DNA of 64,000 bases, from positions 1 to 64,000 of the forward strand of contig NZ_BATP01000035.1 in assembly GCF_000739615.1 (NCBI RefSeq), in the 5' to 3' direction. The position numbers and the translations under genes were made by a program. The notes under the pieces are model-generated. The model made no database searches, was not told the origin of the DNA, and saw only the letters and a list, made by a program, of their open reading frames with translations. This document shows positions 41,594 through 51,376 of this stretch, piece by piece. Position 1 is the stretch's first letter. Each line of letters opens with the position of its first letter. The DNA comes from Haloferula sp. BvORR071 (GTDB lineage: Bacteria; Verrucomicrobiota; Verrucomicrobiia; Verrucomicrobiales; Akkermansiaceae).

Positions 41594-43918
41594 TTATTCT
41601 CCAAGGGTGGTTTGCAACGAATCAATCACCGTTCCCGCGGGGTCCAACAAGACGATCTCCGCCTGCTTGCCCATGCTGCCGTCGTCATCAAGAAAGACGG
41701 TCACCTTGTCCCCGGCGGTGATCTTCACGGCCTGCTTGTTGGCGAGCAGGGAGGTTTCGCTGTCGGCCTGATGGTTCCGAACATCAACCGAGAAACCGTC
41801 GGCATCGCCGCTCACGGAAACCCGGCACTTGGCACCGGTCCACTTGCCTTCGACCAATCGGACCAAACCGCCTGAAGGCCCGCCCCGTGAAATGTGCAGA
41901 ACGGGCGTGACCATCTCCTGGAGGGAAATGCCGCCGTGGGTGTATTCCATGGACGCACGGAAGCACCCCACACCTGGCGGGCTCGCGATGACGACTTCTT
42001 CGTTCCAGTGCCACTTCAGCGTCGGTACGTCGGTCTGCGATTCCGCCTTCATCGCGGCGCAGCGTCCCCAGCGGTGATCCGCGAGGCCGGCCTTTAGCTC
42101 TACCTTGGGCAGGCCTCCCGGCAGCAGGAGCCATCCGTGATCCGTGACCACGAACATCTCCTTCCAACCCGCTGTTAGCAGTGCGGAAATTCGGCTGGCG
42201 AGATCGCGCACTTCCGTCTCCACGCTGCGGGCGAGCTTCCAGCCCTCGTTGTGGCCGCGTTTATCCAAAGCTCCTGCTTCTGTCCACGCCGATCCCGAAG
42301 GATCTCCGGTTTGGTCGGATCTGAGAAATTGCCAGCCACTTTCCTTCAATGCGGCGATGAAGCGATCCTGCGTCAGGGTCTGGCCGGTGTTGATGAGTCG
42401 CGTGGTGAATGCGTCGCCCGCCTCACCACCCTGCACCTTTCGCGCAATCGGCGATGCTGCCGCTTTTGCGGTAGCGGTCACGGATGGAACCGTGGACCAC
42501 TCCCAGTCTTGCGTGGACTCTATGCCGGCCCCTGCCAGTTGCTCCGCCAGTTGCCGAGCGACATCCATGCGTAGTCCGTCGGCAAACAGCACCAAGCGTC
42601 CCGGCGCTGGTTCTAACGGTTTCGCACGCTTTGCGACGGCGAGGCCGCGGGCCCGGATTAGCTGCTGGAGTTGGCGGGCGGTGGCTTCCAGCCAAGGGAG
42701 ATAAACCGACCGCAAAGTCCCCAGAAGCGCGCCGTGCTGCTCTTGTGTCCCACAGGCACCCATGGCGGCGAGTGCCGCGGCGTCCACCTGCCAGCCTGAA
42801 CTGGCGTAGTTCTCGGCGTAGGCCTCCGGTGTAGGCGCACCTGGGACGGTTTGGCACGCATGAGCCACGTGCGCGAGCGGTTCAAGCGCGGTCGCCAGCG
42901 GACTCAAGCCGAGCTGCTGCCACGGGTAGCGGCGGCGCGGCGCATGTTGTTTTTCGAGTTCGGCGATTCCCGTGATCGCTTCGTGCTGCGGCCGGTCCGC
43001 CAGCTTGGTGAGCGCCTGCTGCAGTGCCCGCTCTTCTCGCTCGTTGATGTCAGGCCAGACTTCCGCGGTGTCGAAGATCGATGCCTCCTTGGGGGCGGCC
43101 CGTTTCAGCCAGTGCACGATTCCCTTATAGCTCACGGGCGTTTCGGCGAAGCGCTGCCATACTTTGCCCCATGAGTTGTCGCGCCCGGACAGGAGCTGTG
43201 CTGCCTTGAGCGGCCCTTCCTTCACCGGGTCGAAGCGGAAATCGGTTTTGCACTGCTCGCAGAAGGCCTTCCATTCTGCGTCCGAGTGGCACTTCAAAAA
43301 TGCGTCCGGGTCACTCAACCAGCGAAGCAGTAGGCCAGTGGCGTCAGGTGCCACCATGCCGTTGAAAAAATCCCCGTCCAGCCGCCGGCCGAGCAGTTCG
43401 AAAACCGGGGTGCCCAGCAGAATGGGCAGGGCACCGGTAAGCGCGTCAAGCGTCGCCTGGTCTTTGGCGACATCAAGATTCAGTCCACCATGCTTGGAAA
43501 CGAGGAAACCGTATGGCGTCCATTCCTTGCCATTCGTGTGCAGCCACACCACTCCGCGATGCTGGAGTTCAACCAGCACAGCGAGTTCTTGCGGGCAATG
43601 CTCTGCCGCGCGCAGTTTCTCACGGCTAATGCCGGGCAGGTAAAAAATCGGGGTCGTACCGGAGGGTGGCGCGCCGTCCACGCATCGCGCTTCGATGCAT
43701 CGCAGCCATAGCGCTGGTCCGCTGCGCTTTTCGGCAGCGTATTCTCCCAGCACGAACAACTCGGGTGCCAGCTCCTGCAACAGTGGCACCACGCCCTCCC
43801 ACAATCGTTCAGGATCCGCCCAGAGCACGGCACATGGGGCGACTTGATCGCCCGGCGCATAGGCCTGGGCAGCGATTCTCAGCGTAGATACCAGTTTGTC
43901 CGAAAGACTCTCACTCAT
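41594..43918 (-). CDS. pglZ: BREX alkaline phosphatase-like protein PglZ
   Basis: 774-residue PglZ of the BREX-1 type (resembling type B). The PglZ phosphatase-like core is in the C-terminal half: RLVLFADGLRMDVARQLAEQL gives the metal-binding Asp and VTDHGWLLLPGG a second Asp-His pair, as in alkaline phosphatases. The N-terminal half, before about 350, is variable as usual. It works with PglX to allow host methylation and phage exclusion. Located between pglX (73 bp gap) and brxL (3 bp gap). Confidence 0.93.
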   Translation of the reverse strand: MSESLSDKLVSTLRIAAQAYAPGDQVAPCAVLWADPERLWEGVVPLLQELAPELFVLGEYAAEKRSGPALWLRCIEARCVDGAPPSGTTPIFYLPGISREKLRAAEHCPQELAVLVELQHRGVVWLHTNGKEWTPYGFLVSKHGGLNLDVAKDQATLDALTGALPILLGTPVFELLGRRLDGDFFNGMVAPDATGLLLRWLSDPDAFLKCHSDAEWKAFCEQCKTDFRFDPVKEGPLKAAQLLSGRDNSWGKVWQRFAETPVSYKGIVHWLKRAAPKEASIFDTAEVWPDINEREERALQQALTKLADRPQHEAITGIAELEKQHAPRRRYPWQQLGLSPLATALEPLAHVAHACQTVPGAPTPEAYAENYASSGWQVDAAALAAMGACGTQEQHGALLGTLRSVYLPWLEATARQLQQLIRARGLAVAKRAKPLEPAPGRLVLFADGLRMDVARQLAEQLAGAGIESTQDWEWSTVPSVTATAKAAASPIARKVQGGEAGDAFTTRLINTGQTLTQDRFIAALKESGWQFLRSDQTGDPSGSAWTEAGALDKRGHNEGWKLARSVETEVRDLASRISALLTAGWKEMFVVTDHGWLLLPGGLPKVELKAGLADHRWGRCAAMKAESQTDVPTLKWHWNEEVVIASPPGVGCFRASMEYTHGGISLQEMVTPVLHISRGGPSGGLVRLVEGKWTGAKCRVSVSGDADGFSVDVRNHQADSETSLLANKQAVKITAGDKVTVFLDDDGSMGKQAEIVLLDPAGTVIDSLQTTLGE

Positions 43919-43991
43919 CCTCGATCATCTCCTTCTTGGATATTTGCAGCCGTTGCCGCGCGTGCGTCGCGACCTGATGCAGTTTTTCTAT

Positions 43992-46900
43992 TCATGGGTC
44001 CGCCTTCTCTTTCTGTGACCTCTTCAGATTCACGTCATTGACTCGATCCGCCACGAAGGAGTTGCCTTTCCAGAACCAGGGGAACTCGGCTTTCTCTCGG
44101 TGAGGTTCTTTGCCACGATCCTTATCCCACTTAATGTTGGGCTTGGCGCGGAGGAGGCCGGCTCCGCTTTTGCCGCCGGGGATATCGGTGGCCATGAAGG
44201 GGCGGATGTTGATGCGAACGCCGTCGTTAAGGTCGGGGTGCCAGCCGATGGATTGCTTCGAGAGCGGCTTCCAGCGGACGAAGAGGTCGTAGGGTGGCTC
44301 GCCTTCGAGGATGAGCTTGAGGCGGACTTGCAGGAGCTTGGCGGCTTGAAGCCGGGAGTCGCTGCCGGACTCGCCGGCATCCACCGCGGCTTGCTGGCGG
44401 CGGATCCAATCGCCGAGGTAAGCGTATGTTAGGTTTTCCAGTTTGGCGTGGGTGAGCTTGTGGTAGTTCAACAGCGCGCTGAAGCCGCTCTTGTGCCCGT
44501 CCCAGACGTGCCAGATGAAGGGGCGATTGTGGAAGAGTGCGCAATGCTGCTCGAAGAACTCGTCGCGCAGCCAGTCTTCGAGAGATTCGGATTTGCTGCC
44601 CTTGGGACCGGAGCTGGCGAGAAGGGCAGGCAGGTCGAGCTTGCCGAGGGTCTGGACGAGCAGTGCGCGCAGGCGTTCGGCAGCAGGCGCTTCGCCCTTG
44701 GTGGCGGAGAGGCAGACGATGCCATCGTCATCCGCCACTGCTTCCAAACCATCCGGGCCGAGCGCCGGGCAATCGGGAAAACTTGAACCGGTCTGGCGCG
44801 GCCACTGGTACCCAAGCAAGCGCGCCACGGACACGTGCAACGGCTGGTCAGCCCCGGCCGGGTGGCCGTTGAACAGCCATTGCGTCGGGTCGCTGGAAAA
44901 GGGGTTCGGCAATCCGTGCGGATACTTATCCGCCGCCGCCTTCTGCCAGTGCGCGGCGTCGAATGGAACTTTCACAAATGTTCCGGCCGTAACCGCCATT
45001 TTTGGCTCTAAAAGTCGGAGGGTTGTCTTGAAATCTGGCGAAGTGCAAAACGTCCAAAGTGCCGATAGGTTGCTTGCGTCGTTCGGAATTAGAACCGCGA
45101 GGTTGTCGTCGAAGAGTTCTCCTTCGTAGCGCGTGCAGTGAAGATGATTCATCTTGGCGATGGCTACTCCCTTTTGACCTAACACCCGTTGGCCACGTTC
45201 TGCGAATCCAATCTCGGTTCGTGGATCAAAGCCATCTAACCGCCAAAGCACTACCTGCTCTCGTCCGCCCCATGGCTGTTTCTCATCAGGACTGTTTAGC
45301 CAATATCGGCAACCTTCAACAATCCTATCAAATTCCCAGAAGTTCCGAAGGTAGTGAGGGCCATCGCCAGTCACGCTTCCTTTCCCAAATACTGCTGCTT
45401 TTCCCAATAGGTCATGCGACCCAAGCTCGCTAATAATCACTCGATTATCAGGGTTGTGTAGTTGACTACGCTGGCTTAGCACGGAAACAGAGGCGCTACG
45501 TAGCAAAGAAGCTTTTTGCGAGGGGTCCCGAGGCGCGGAAACATCAATGCCGCCGATTGACGAATCTGCCAAACTTGTCTCGGAATTAAGCACAATTAAA
45601 AGAGTGTTTGCGCCCCACCAATTCATATCCTGGAACGCCGCAGGGCCGAGCTGGGCGACGATCTTAAAACAACGATCATTGAGTAAGCTTGTTCGAAGCT
45701 TCCGAAACGAGCCGAGCGATATCCAATTCTGCGGCGTTACTAAGGCGGTAGTGCCATGCGATCCTTGAGTTCCACAGAACTCCAGGCAACGCTCTACGAA
45801 GGCTGTAGCGAGGTCCGCTTTGGACTGCGGGTAAACGCGTTCGCAGTAATCTTGGAGAACTTCATCCTGTTTTCCCCGTCCGAGGTAAGGCACGTTGGTG
45901 GCGACGAGCGTAAACTGGCTGGCGAGAATTTCCGCTGCCTTGGCCAAGCCGCGCGCGGTCACGGCCATTTCGTGCTCTGTGCCGTCCTTGGCCTCCTGCT
46001 CCAGCGCCTTTTCCAGCAGCGGCAGTAGTTCATGGAACGCGGCCACCAGCAAATCGCCCTCGCCGGCGCTCGGGTTGATGAGACTGCCCAACACCGCCGC
46101 CTTTTGGAACAGTCGATAAAGCCGCTCCATGCCGCGCTGGAGCTTGGGGTTGTCGCCGGCAATCGCCAGCCAGTCGGCTTCTCGGGTGTTCGGCGCGAGG
46201 CCGGAGCAAGCCAGGTTCATCGCCGGCAGTTTGCAGTGGCCCACGCGCCTCCATGCGACCAGCGCCAGGTTGAACGCGACAATCTGCGTGCAGCGCGGGT
46301 CAATCTCCAAGCCGAACAGGTTTTCGCGGATGACCGCCGCCACCGCCGCCGCCTCGTCCATTTTTTCCTCGGCTAGGCGCAAGGCTACCAGCCGTTCGAA
46401 CATCGCTACCACGAAATGCCCGCTGCCCATGCACGGGTCGAGCGCCCTGAGGGCGGCCGCGGATTTGGGCCAACCGTCGAACGAGCCAGCGGCGGGAGTC
46501 CACTTGCCGTCCGTGCCTTGGATGAAGCGCAGATATTTCCACGGGCAGCCCGGCAGAGTAACAGACTGGCGAAGTTCGTCCTCCGAGCTGAGATCCGAGA
46601 GTTGAGGACTGAGAGCCAATTGTTTTTCCGCCCACCACGCACCGAGCGTGTTGTCCAAGAGGAAGTCCACCATGTAATCCTCGGTGAAGAGCTGGGTGAC
46701 CGGTGAGATCTCATCGGCACCGATCTTGTTGCCGGACTTATTGACCTCTTCCTTCTTGTCCGCCTGCCAGAATTGATAGCACCAGCCCAGGCTGTCACCG
46801 GCGGTGAAGACTTCCACTGGCAGCCCGGTGACAAGGGCGATGAGCGGCTTGCGATCCTCCACGGGAAGCTCCACCGCTCCCGCCGGATCATCGGCACGGA

Positions 46901-47336
46901 AGATTTCCGGCAGCTCGACTGCGGCGAAGCGGGCGGCGACGGCCCAAGCGTCCTTCAGGCCCACGGACGGCGCGAGTTCCTCACAATCGTCCAGCGAGAC
47001 GGCCACACCGTGGTCCGGAGAGATGAGGAGGTCGTTTTCCAGCAGGTAGCGGGCGAAGAGGATGCGGTGCCATTGGTCGTAAGCGAGTTTCTCGACGAGG
47101 TGGGTGATCTCGTATGAGCCGCGTTTCACGTGGCTCTCACCATCGCCGAGCTGCTTGGCCTGGGCGCGGAGCTTGCGGCGGAGCGCGCGCTGGACCTCGT
47201 CCATGTGGGGGTAGGGGTCCGGCTCATGCACGGCGAGGGCTTCGAGGGACTTCTGCGCCCCTCCGGTGGCGATCTTGTGGGCCTGCTTAACTGCCGATTC
47301 CAACAGCTTGCGGTGGGGAGTGGTGAGAGCGGACAT
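43992..47336 (-). CDS. pglX: BREX adenine-specific DNA methyltransferase PglX
   Basis: 1114-residue methyltransferase, slightly shorter than the ~1200 typical of BREX-1 PglX. SAM-binding motif I is LDPCMGSGHF near residue 300, and the catalytic motif IV is NVPY at about 481, where classic N6-adenine enzymes have NPPY. Methylation of a non-palindromic site marks host DNA, sparing it from the defence. The C-terminal half contains the target-recognition part (for example WGREQVVLWRLDGFDPRTE). A 54-bp gap separates it from brxC. Confidence 0.95.
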   Translation of the reverse strand: MSALTTPHRKLLESAVKQAHKIATGGAQKSLEALAVHEPDPYPHMDEVQRALRRKLRAQAKQLGDGESHVKRGSYEITHLVEKLAYDQWHRILFARYLLENDLLISPDHGVAVSLDDCEELAPSVGLKDAWAVAARFAAVELPEIFRADDPAGAVELPVEDRKPLIALVTGLPVEVFTAGDSLGWCYQFWQADKKEEVNKSGNKIGADEISPVTQLFTEDYMVDFLLDNTLGAWWAEKQLALSPQLSDLSSEDELRQSVTLPGCPWKYLRFIQGTDGKWTPAAGSFDGWPKSAAALRALDPCMGSGHFVVAMFERLVALRLAEEKMDEAAAVAAVIRENLFGLEIDPRCTQIVAFNLALVAWRRVGHCKLPAMNLACSGLAPNTREADWLAIAGDNPKLQRGMERLYRLFQKAAVLGSLINPSAGEGDLLVAAFHELLPLLEKALEQEAKDGTEHEMAVTARGLAKAAEILASQFTLVATNVPYLGRGKQDEVLQDYCERVYPQSKADLATAFVERCLEFCGTQGSHGTTALVTPQNWISLGSFRKLRTSLLNDRCFKIVAQLGPAAFQDMNWWGANTLLIVLNSETSLADSSIGGIDVSAPRDPSQKASLLRSASVSVLSQRSQLHNPDNRVIISELGSHDLLGKAAVFGKGSVTGDGPHYLRNFWEFDRIVEGCRYWLNSPDEKQPWGGREQVVLWRLDGFDPRTEIGFAERGQRVLGQKGVAIAKMNHLHCTRYEGELFDDNLAVLIPNDASNLSALWTFCTSPDFKTTLRLLEPKMAVTAGTFVKVPFDAAHWQKAAADKYPHGLPNPFSSDPTQWLFNGHPAGADQPLHVSVARLLGYQWPRQTGSSFPDCPALGPDGLEAVADDDGIVCLSATKGEAPAAERLRALLVQTLGKLDLPALLASSGPKGSKSESLEDWLRDEFFEQHCALFHNRPFIWHVWDGHKSGFSALLNYHKLTHAKLENLTYAYLGDWIRRQQAAVDAGESGSDSRLQAAKLLQVRLKLILEGEPPYDLFVRWKPLSKQSIGWHPDLNDGVRINIRPFMATDIPGGKSGAGLLRAKPNIKWDKDRGKEPHREKAEFPWFWKGNSFVADRVNDVNLKRSQKEKADP

Positions 47337-47390
47337 GGGGAGGAAGGCGATTGTAGACTAGGATCGATTGATGAACGGGGCTCGCGGCGC

Positions 47391-50300
47391 TCAAAGGGTG
47401 ATGGGGCCGGCCTTGAGTTGATTCTCCGCCAGCACTCGGGCGTCGGCGAACCATTGGTCGAGCTGGGCAGTCGTATGGATGGTTCTGCTAGGGAGAACCA
47501 CACGGACGGCCTCTGGCTCCAACGAAGCACGGGCTTCCTCCAAGGCGCGGGAGAAACGCTGCGGCACGGCGTCCAGCAGGTTGTGGCGGTCGACCAGGGT
47601 GCGCGTATGGAGGGCAGCGAGGATTTCCTCGTCTGAGCCGATGGCGACCTTCGCGGGGGGCGTGAGTTGGCAGGATGCGGTGAGCGTGGCGCGTTGTTCG
47701 TCGGTCAGGCGGCTCCACAGATCCGAGGTGGCGAGTTTATCCTGTCCTGCGGCAAACGCCGCGGTGAGGTCGTCCTGTAGTTTCCCGAGGGCACTGCGCA
47801 AGGCGGTGGAGAGCTGCTTGATCAGCTCCGGCAAGGGATCGGGGTCCGCCAGCAGGTTTCGGTCCCGGATGATGGCGGCGATGGATGTGGCGCAGGCCTC
47901 TCCCTCCGGCAGGCTGCTCGCGAAGCCTTGGAACTCCGCCAACCTTTGCCACTCAGGCCAGCGCTGAGCGATGGCATCGGCGCTCTTTTTCCAAGCCGCG
48001 AGTTGGGCGGCGAGAGCGTCCTTTTGCTCGTGAAGCTTGAGGAGTTGCGCGTTGCCGCTGAGCAACTGGATATCGCGGACATGCTTTGTGTCTGGTGCCT
48101 CAGGACGTGGAGCCTCGCCACCGGCAGACTCCGCCATGGCGAGCAGCTTCTGGAGAAACTGGGCGGCGGCCTCGGGCTCCTTGCCATTCTGGGTGGTGAC
48201 GGAGAGCTTTTGAAACAGCGCCTTAAGGTCGAGGCGCTGCTGCACATTGAGCGGCGGCACGTCCACGTAGTAGGTGGCGATCCCCACTTGGCTCTGCACC
48301 AGCGATTGTGCATGGACGGGATTGCCGTTCAAGGTTGCGCGGAGATTGCCTGCGACTAGCATGAGATAGAGCGCGCCGTCGATGGCATCCTGTGCCCAGC
48401 CGTAGGGTGCGGACTTGAAGAACTCGCGGAGGTCCTTGCCCTTCTTCCCGGCACCGATGAAGTCGAGAACACGGCGGCACACGGGATGCTTGGTGACATC
48501 GCCCTGATATCCTACCTGGGCAAGCGCGCCGACATCGCCGCCACGGGCCTTGCTGACCACGAGGCCCCAGTTGCCGTGATCTGCTTCGGAGAATTGCGGG
48601 AAGAGCCGCTCCACGGCGTTGTCCCCCGAGTCCTGCACCTTGTCCGCCAACTCGATGCCATTGGCCTCCTGACCGCCGCCGAGGAAAACCTTGGATCCGC
48701 CTATGATAAGGCCCAGCAGATCTTGGATGCGGTGAGTCGCGACCTCCAGATGAGTCTCAACCGCTTTGCGCGCCTCGATGGCCTCCGGGGTAGTTGCAGT
48801 TCCGTGGGCATCCAAGGTTTCCTGCGCGGCAATCTGAGAAGCGATGGCTTGGCGCAATTCCTCATGATGCAGGCGCGGCAGGTAGCCGAAGAGGACAGGG
48901 CTCTCGACGCCAGCGGCGCGGGCATCGTTCAAGACAGATTTTTCGTCGTCGCTCCAACCATCGCGTAGCCATAGAGAGACTTCATCACTTGTGGACGCCG
49001 GGCGGCTGGAAGACAGCTCGAACGCCAACTTGCGTGCCTGGTTGGAGGTGCCCTGTTTCAGAGTCACCGGCTTGAGGGCCTGCTTGGCGCCCGTGCGGAG
49101 AAGTTCGGCCCGCTTGGAGTTGATGCGCTCCTCGTCATTGAGGGCGGAGGAACGTCGGCGGTTGAAGTCTTGCGTCCAGCGCGAGCCCTCCTTGGTCTGG
49201 AGGCGAAATTCCTTTTCGACGGGCATGAGCTGTCCGGTTTTGACGAGTTCCTCCAGTATCACCGGCACCTTCTGCTCCAGCTTCGGGCGATCGCTCTTAA
49301 GATCGCTCACCAAAAGGTCCAACAGCGTCTCGGCGTTGGCGCGGACGCCATCGTCGGCACCGGGGGTGCGCGGCAGTTTGCCGATCAGGAAAATCAAGGC
49401 GCAGATGCTGGAGCGGAGGTCGCCGTCCGGAGTGCCGTCGCGCTGCTTGCGGATGATTTCGTCGTACTCTCGCTCCAGTTCACCGGAGTTGAGAAGGTCT
49501 GTGGAGATCTGGTCGTAGATGAAATCGGCCGGCACTACGGAGCCAACGGCCGCGGCGGCTGTTTGTCGGGTCGCCTCGAAGACGACCTGCATCTGGGAGC
49601 GCAACTGGGCCTTGGTGCCGGAGTGGTCGGTATTGCGCAGAACTTTCTCCCAGAACCGCCGGCGGGTGGGGAGCAGCGGGTAGTCGGCGACGAAGTATTT
49701 TTCATCGTCATGATTTGCCGCGAGCCGAGTATCCTGAAGATGGCGGGCGAGTTCGCCTTGGTTGGCCTCCATGCATTTTGTGATCGCCGCTTCCTGCTCC
49801 GGCTTCTTGCGGAGAACCGTCTTGCGGATCACGCTCTCGACGTCTGTATCGGAGAGCTGGACGCGCACGAAGAAGCGAGCCTGAAGGCGCTGCAAGCTGG
49901 GAGTGGTATTAAGCGCTGACTGCCCTGTGCCGACAATTAGCAGCCGACTGCCGAGGTCCGTGCTGCAATGCTCGGCGATTTCCTGCACGTCATTTGCCCG
50001 CGGGATTTTTTCACCGATGAACTGCTGAACTTCGTCTACTACCAGCAGGGTGCAGGGGAGCTTGTTGCCATCACCATACACCTGCTTAAGGAGCTCTAGC
50101 GTCTGCTTGATCGTGGGAGACGTGATCTCAGGAAAACCGGTGCGGATTACCTCTTGGACGTTGGGCAGGGACCCGTATTTGGGATCGGCAGCGAGTAGTG
50201 CCTCTGCTAGGGGCACCGAGTAGTTCATACTCTCCACCTCCTCCATGAGGCTGCAATCGCTCGCTTTCAATGCCGCTGTGATGGCTGCTTCCAAGCCCGA

Positions 50301-50828
50301 GGAACGGAGCCAGAGGATGAACTTCGCGTGGGCGAGATCTTCCGGGAGACCGGCGGAGCGCAAGACGAGTTGGACGAAAGCTAAGCGGACATTGTCCATC
50401 GAGCCCGCGCCGAGCGTTCCCGCCGCCGCGCGTAGTCCGCCAAGCGGCTTGCTTCGACTGCTCAGTTCTTTCAGTAGATCGGAAATCTCTGATGGCAGCT
50501 TCACCAAGGAGCGAGCGGTGGCACCGTCGGCGAAGTGATAATCCTCCCAAAGGTAGCGGAGTACTTTGACTAGGTGGGACTTGCCACTGCCGAAGAAGCC
50601 GCTGACCCAAACTGCCTTTTGTTCGGGCTGACCCAAGCCTGCGAGGTAGGCCCTGAGGATTCGTTCAAGGCCACGGGCATATTCGCCATCGCAGACGAAG
50701 GTTTCCAACTCGAAGCGGAGGGTCTGGATCTGGCGTTCGTCGTGACCAATCTCGGAAACTTTCGAGACGCCATTGTTGAGCAACTCCAGGGTGGTGGGAT
50801 CGCGGAAGTAGAGTTCGCGGTTGGTCAT
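47391..50828 (-). CDS. brxC: BREX ATPase BrxC
   Basis: Large 1145-residue ATPase essential for BREX. Walker A is VSGFFGSGKSHLVKVL near residues 75-90, and a Walker B-like strand appears in CTLLVVDEVQQFIGEK. The rest is mostly helical (coiled-coil-like stretch KLHEQKDALAAQLAAWKKSADA). Size and start (MTNRELYFRDPTTLELLNNGVSKV) match BREX-1 BrxC. Its ATG overlaps the brxB stop by 4 bp, indicating co-translation. Confidence 0.95.
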   Translation of the reverse strand: MTNRELYFRDPTTLELLNNGVSKVSEIGHDERQIQTLRFELETFVCDGEYARGLERILRAYLAGLGQPEQKAVWVSGFFGSGKSHLVKVLRYLWEDYHFADGATARSLVKLPSEISDLLKELSSRSKPLGGLRAAAGTLGAGSMDNVRLAFVQLVLRSAGLPEDLAHAKFILWLRSSGLEAAITAALKASDCSLMEEVESMNYSVPLAEALLAADPKYGSLPNVQEVIRTGFPEITSPTIKQTLELLKQVYGDGNKLPCTLLVVDEVQQFIGEKIPRANDVQEIAEHCSTDLGSRLLIVGTGQSALNTTPSLQRLQARFFVRVQLSDTDVESVIRKTVLRKKPEQEAAITKCMEANQGELARHLQDTRLAANHDDEKYFVADYPLLPTRRRFWEKVLRNTDHSGTKAQLRSQMQVVFEATRQTAAAAVGSVVPADFIYDQISTDLLNSGELEREYDEIIRKQRDGTPDGDLRSSICALIFLIGKLPRTPGADDGVRANAETLLDLLVSDLKSDRPKLEQKVPVILEELVKTGQLMPVEKEFRLQTKEGSRWTQDFNRRRSSALNDEERINSKRAELLRTGAKQALKPVTLKQGTSNQARKLAFELSSSRPASTSDEVSLWLRDGWSDDEKSVLNDARAAGVESPVLFGYLPRLHHEELRQAIASQIAAQETLDAHGTATTPEAIEARKAVETHLEVATHRIQDLLGLIIGGSKVFLGGGQEANGIELADKVQDSGDNAVERLFPQFSEADHGNWGLVVSKARGGDVGALAQVGYQGDVTKHPVCRRVLDFIGAGKKGKDLREFFKSAPYGWAQDAIDGALYLMLVAGNLRATLNGNPVHAQSLVQSQVGIATYYVDVPPLNVQQRLDLKALFQKLSVTTQNGKEPEAAAQFLQKLLAMAESAGGEAPRPEAPDTKHVRDIQLLSGNAQLLKLHEQKDALAAQLAAWKKSADAIAQRWPEWQRLAEFQGFASSLPEGEACATSIAAIIRDRNLLADPDPLPELIKQLSTALRSALGKLQDDLTAAFAAGQDKLATSDLWSRLTDEQRATLTASCQLTPPAKVAIGSDEEILAALHTRTLVDRHNLLDAVPQRFSRALEEARASLEPEAVRVVLPSRTIHTTAQLDQWFADARVLAENQLKAGPITL

Positions 50829-51376
50829 GAGGTGAGGAAGCTTTCGGTGGAAGTGATCGGCGTGGCCATGTAGTTGAAGCCGTCACGGGCATCCATGAAC
50901 CGATAAAGGGTGCCTTGGAACTCTCCGGGAAACATGACGAGCAAGCGCCCGCGCACGCTGTCTTCGACGCGGTCGATCAAGCTGGAGACGCGCATGAAGT
51001 CGAAGAGCGACGCGAGGCCGGTGATCACCACGACGCTGTTTGCATCGGAATGGGCGCAGGCGGCGTCCACCATGGTGGCGGCACGGACTTCCAGTTGGGT
51101 GCCGGCCTTGAGATGCTGAGGCTTCTTGAAAATCTCCTCCCGGTACTTGTGGGTGGACAGGAACTCGGGGAGGAGGGCCGTGAGATCTACGGGGATCCAG
51201 TCGTGACCTGCCCCGAGGGTCACTTCCTCAAACTGAGGCATGCGCGCGCGAACCCGACGTTCCTCCGAAGGGGGATAGACCGCAAACCAGACCCGCTGTT
51301 TTCCTGCCGCATTGGGGGACCACGGCAGGCGGACCTGCCGGGTGTAGTTCGCAAGAAGACGATCGATGGCGCTCAT
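50825..51376 (-). CDS. brxB: BREX protein BrxB (DUF1788)
   Basis: 183 residues, matching DUF1788/BrxB: RQVRLPWSPNAAGKQRVWFAVY, then ERRVRARMPQFEE, AGHDWIPVDLTALL and KYREEIFKKP. The later LASLFDFMRVSSLIDRVEDSVRGRLLVMFPGE (in pieces) completes the family pattern. An essential but biochemically obscure BREX component. Overlaps the brxA stop and brxC start by 4 bp each, so it is tightly coupled in the operon. Confidence 0.93.
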   Translation of the reverse strand: MSAIDRLLANYTRQVRLPWSPNAAGKQRVWFAVYPPSEERRVRARMPQFEEVTLGAGHDWIPVDLTALLPEFLSTHKYREEIFKKPQHLKAGTQLEVRAATMVDAACAHSDANSVVVITGLASLFDFMRVSSLIDRVEDSVRGRLLVMFPGEFQGTLYRFMDARDGFNYMATPITSTESFLTS

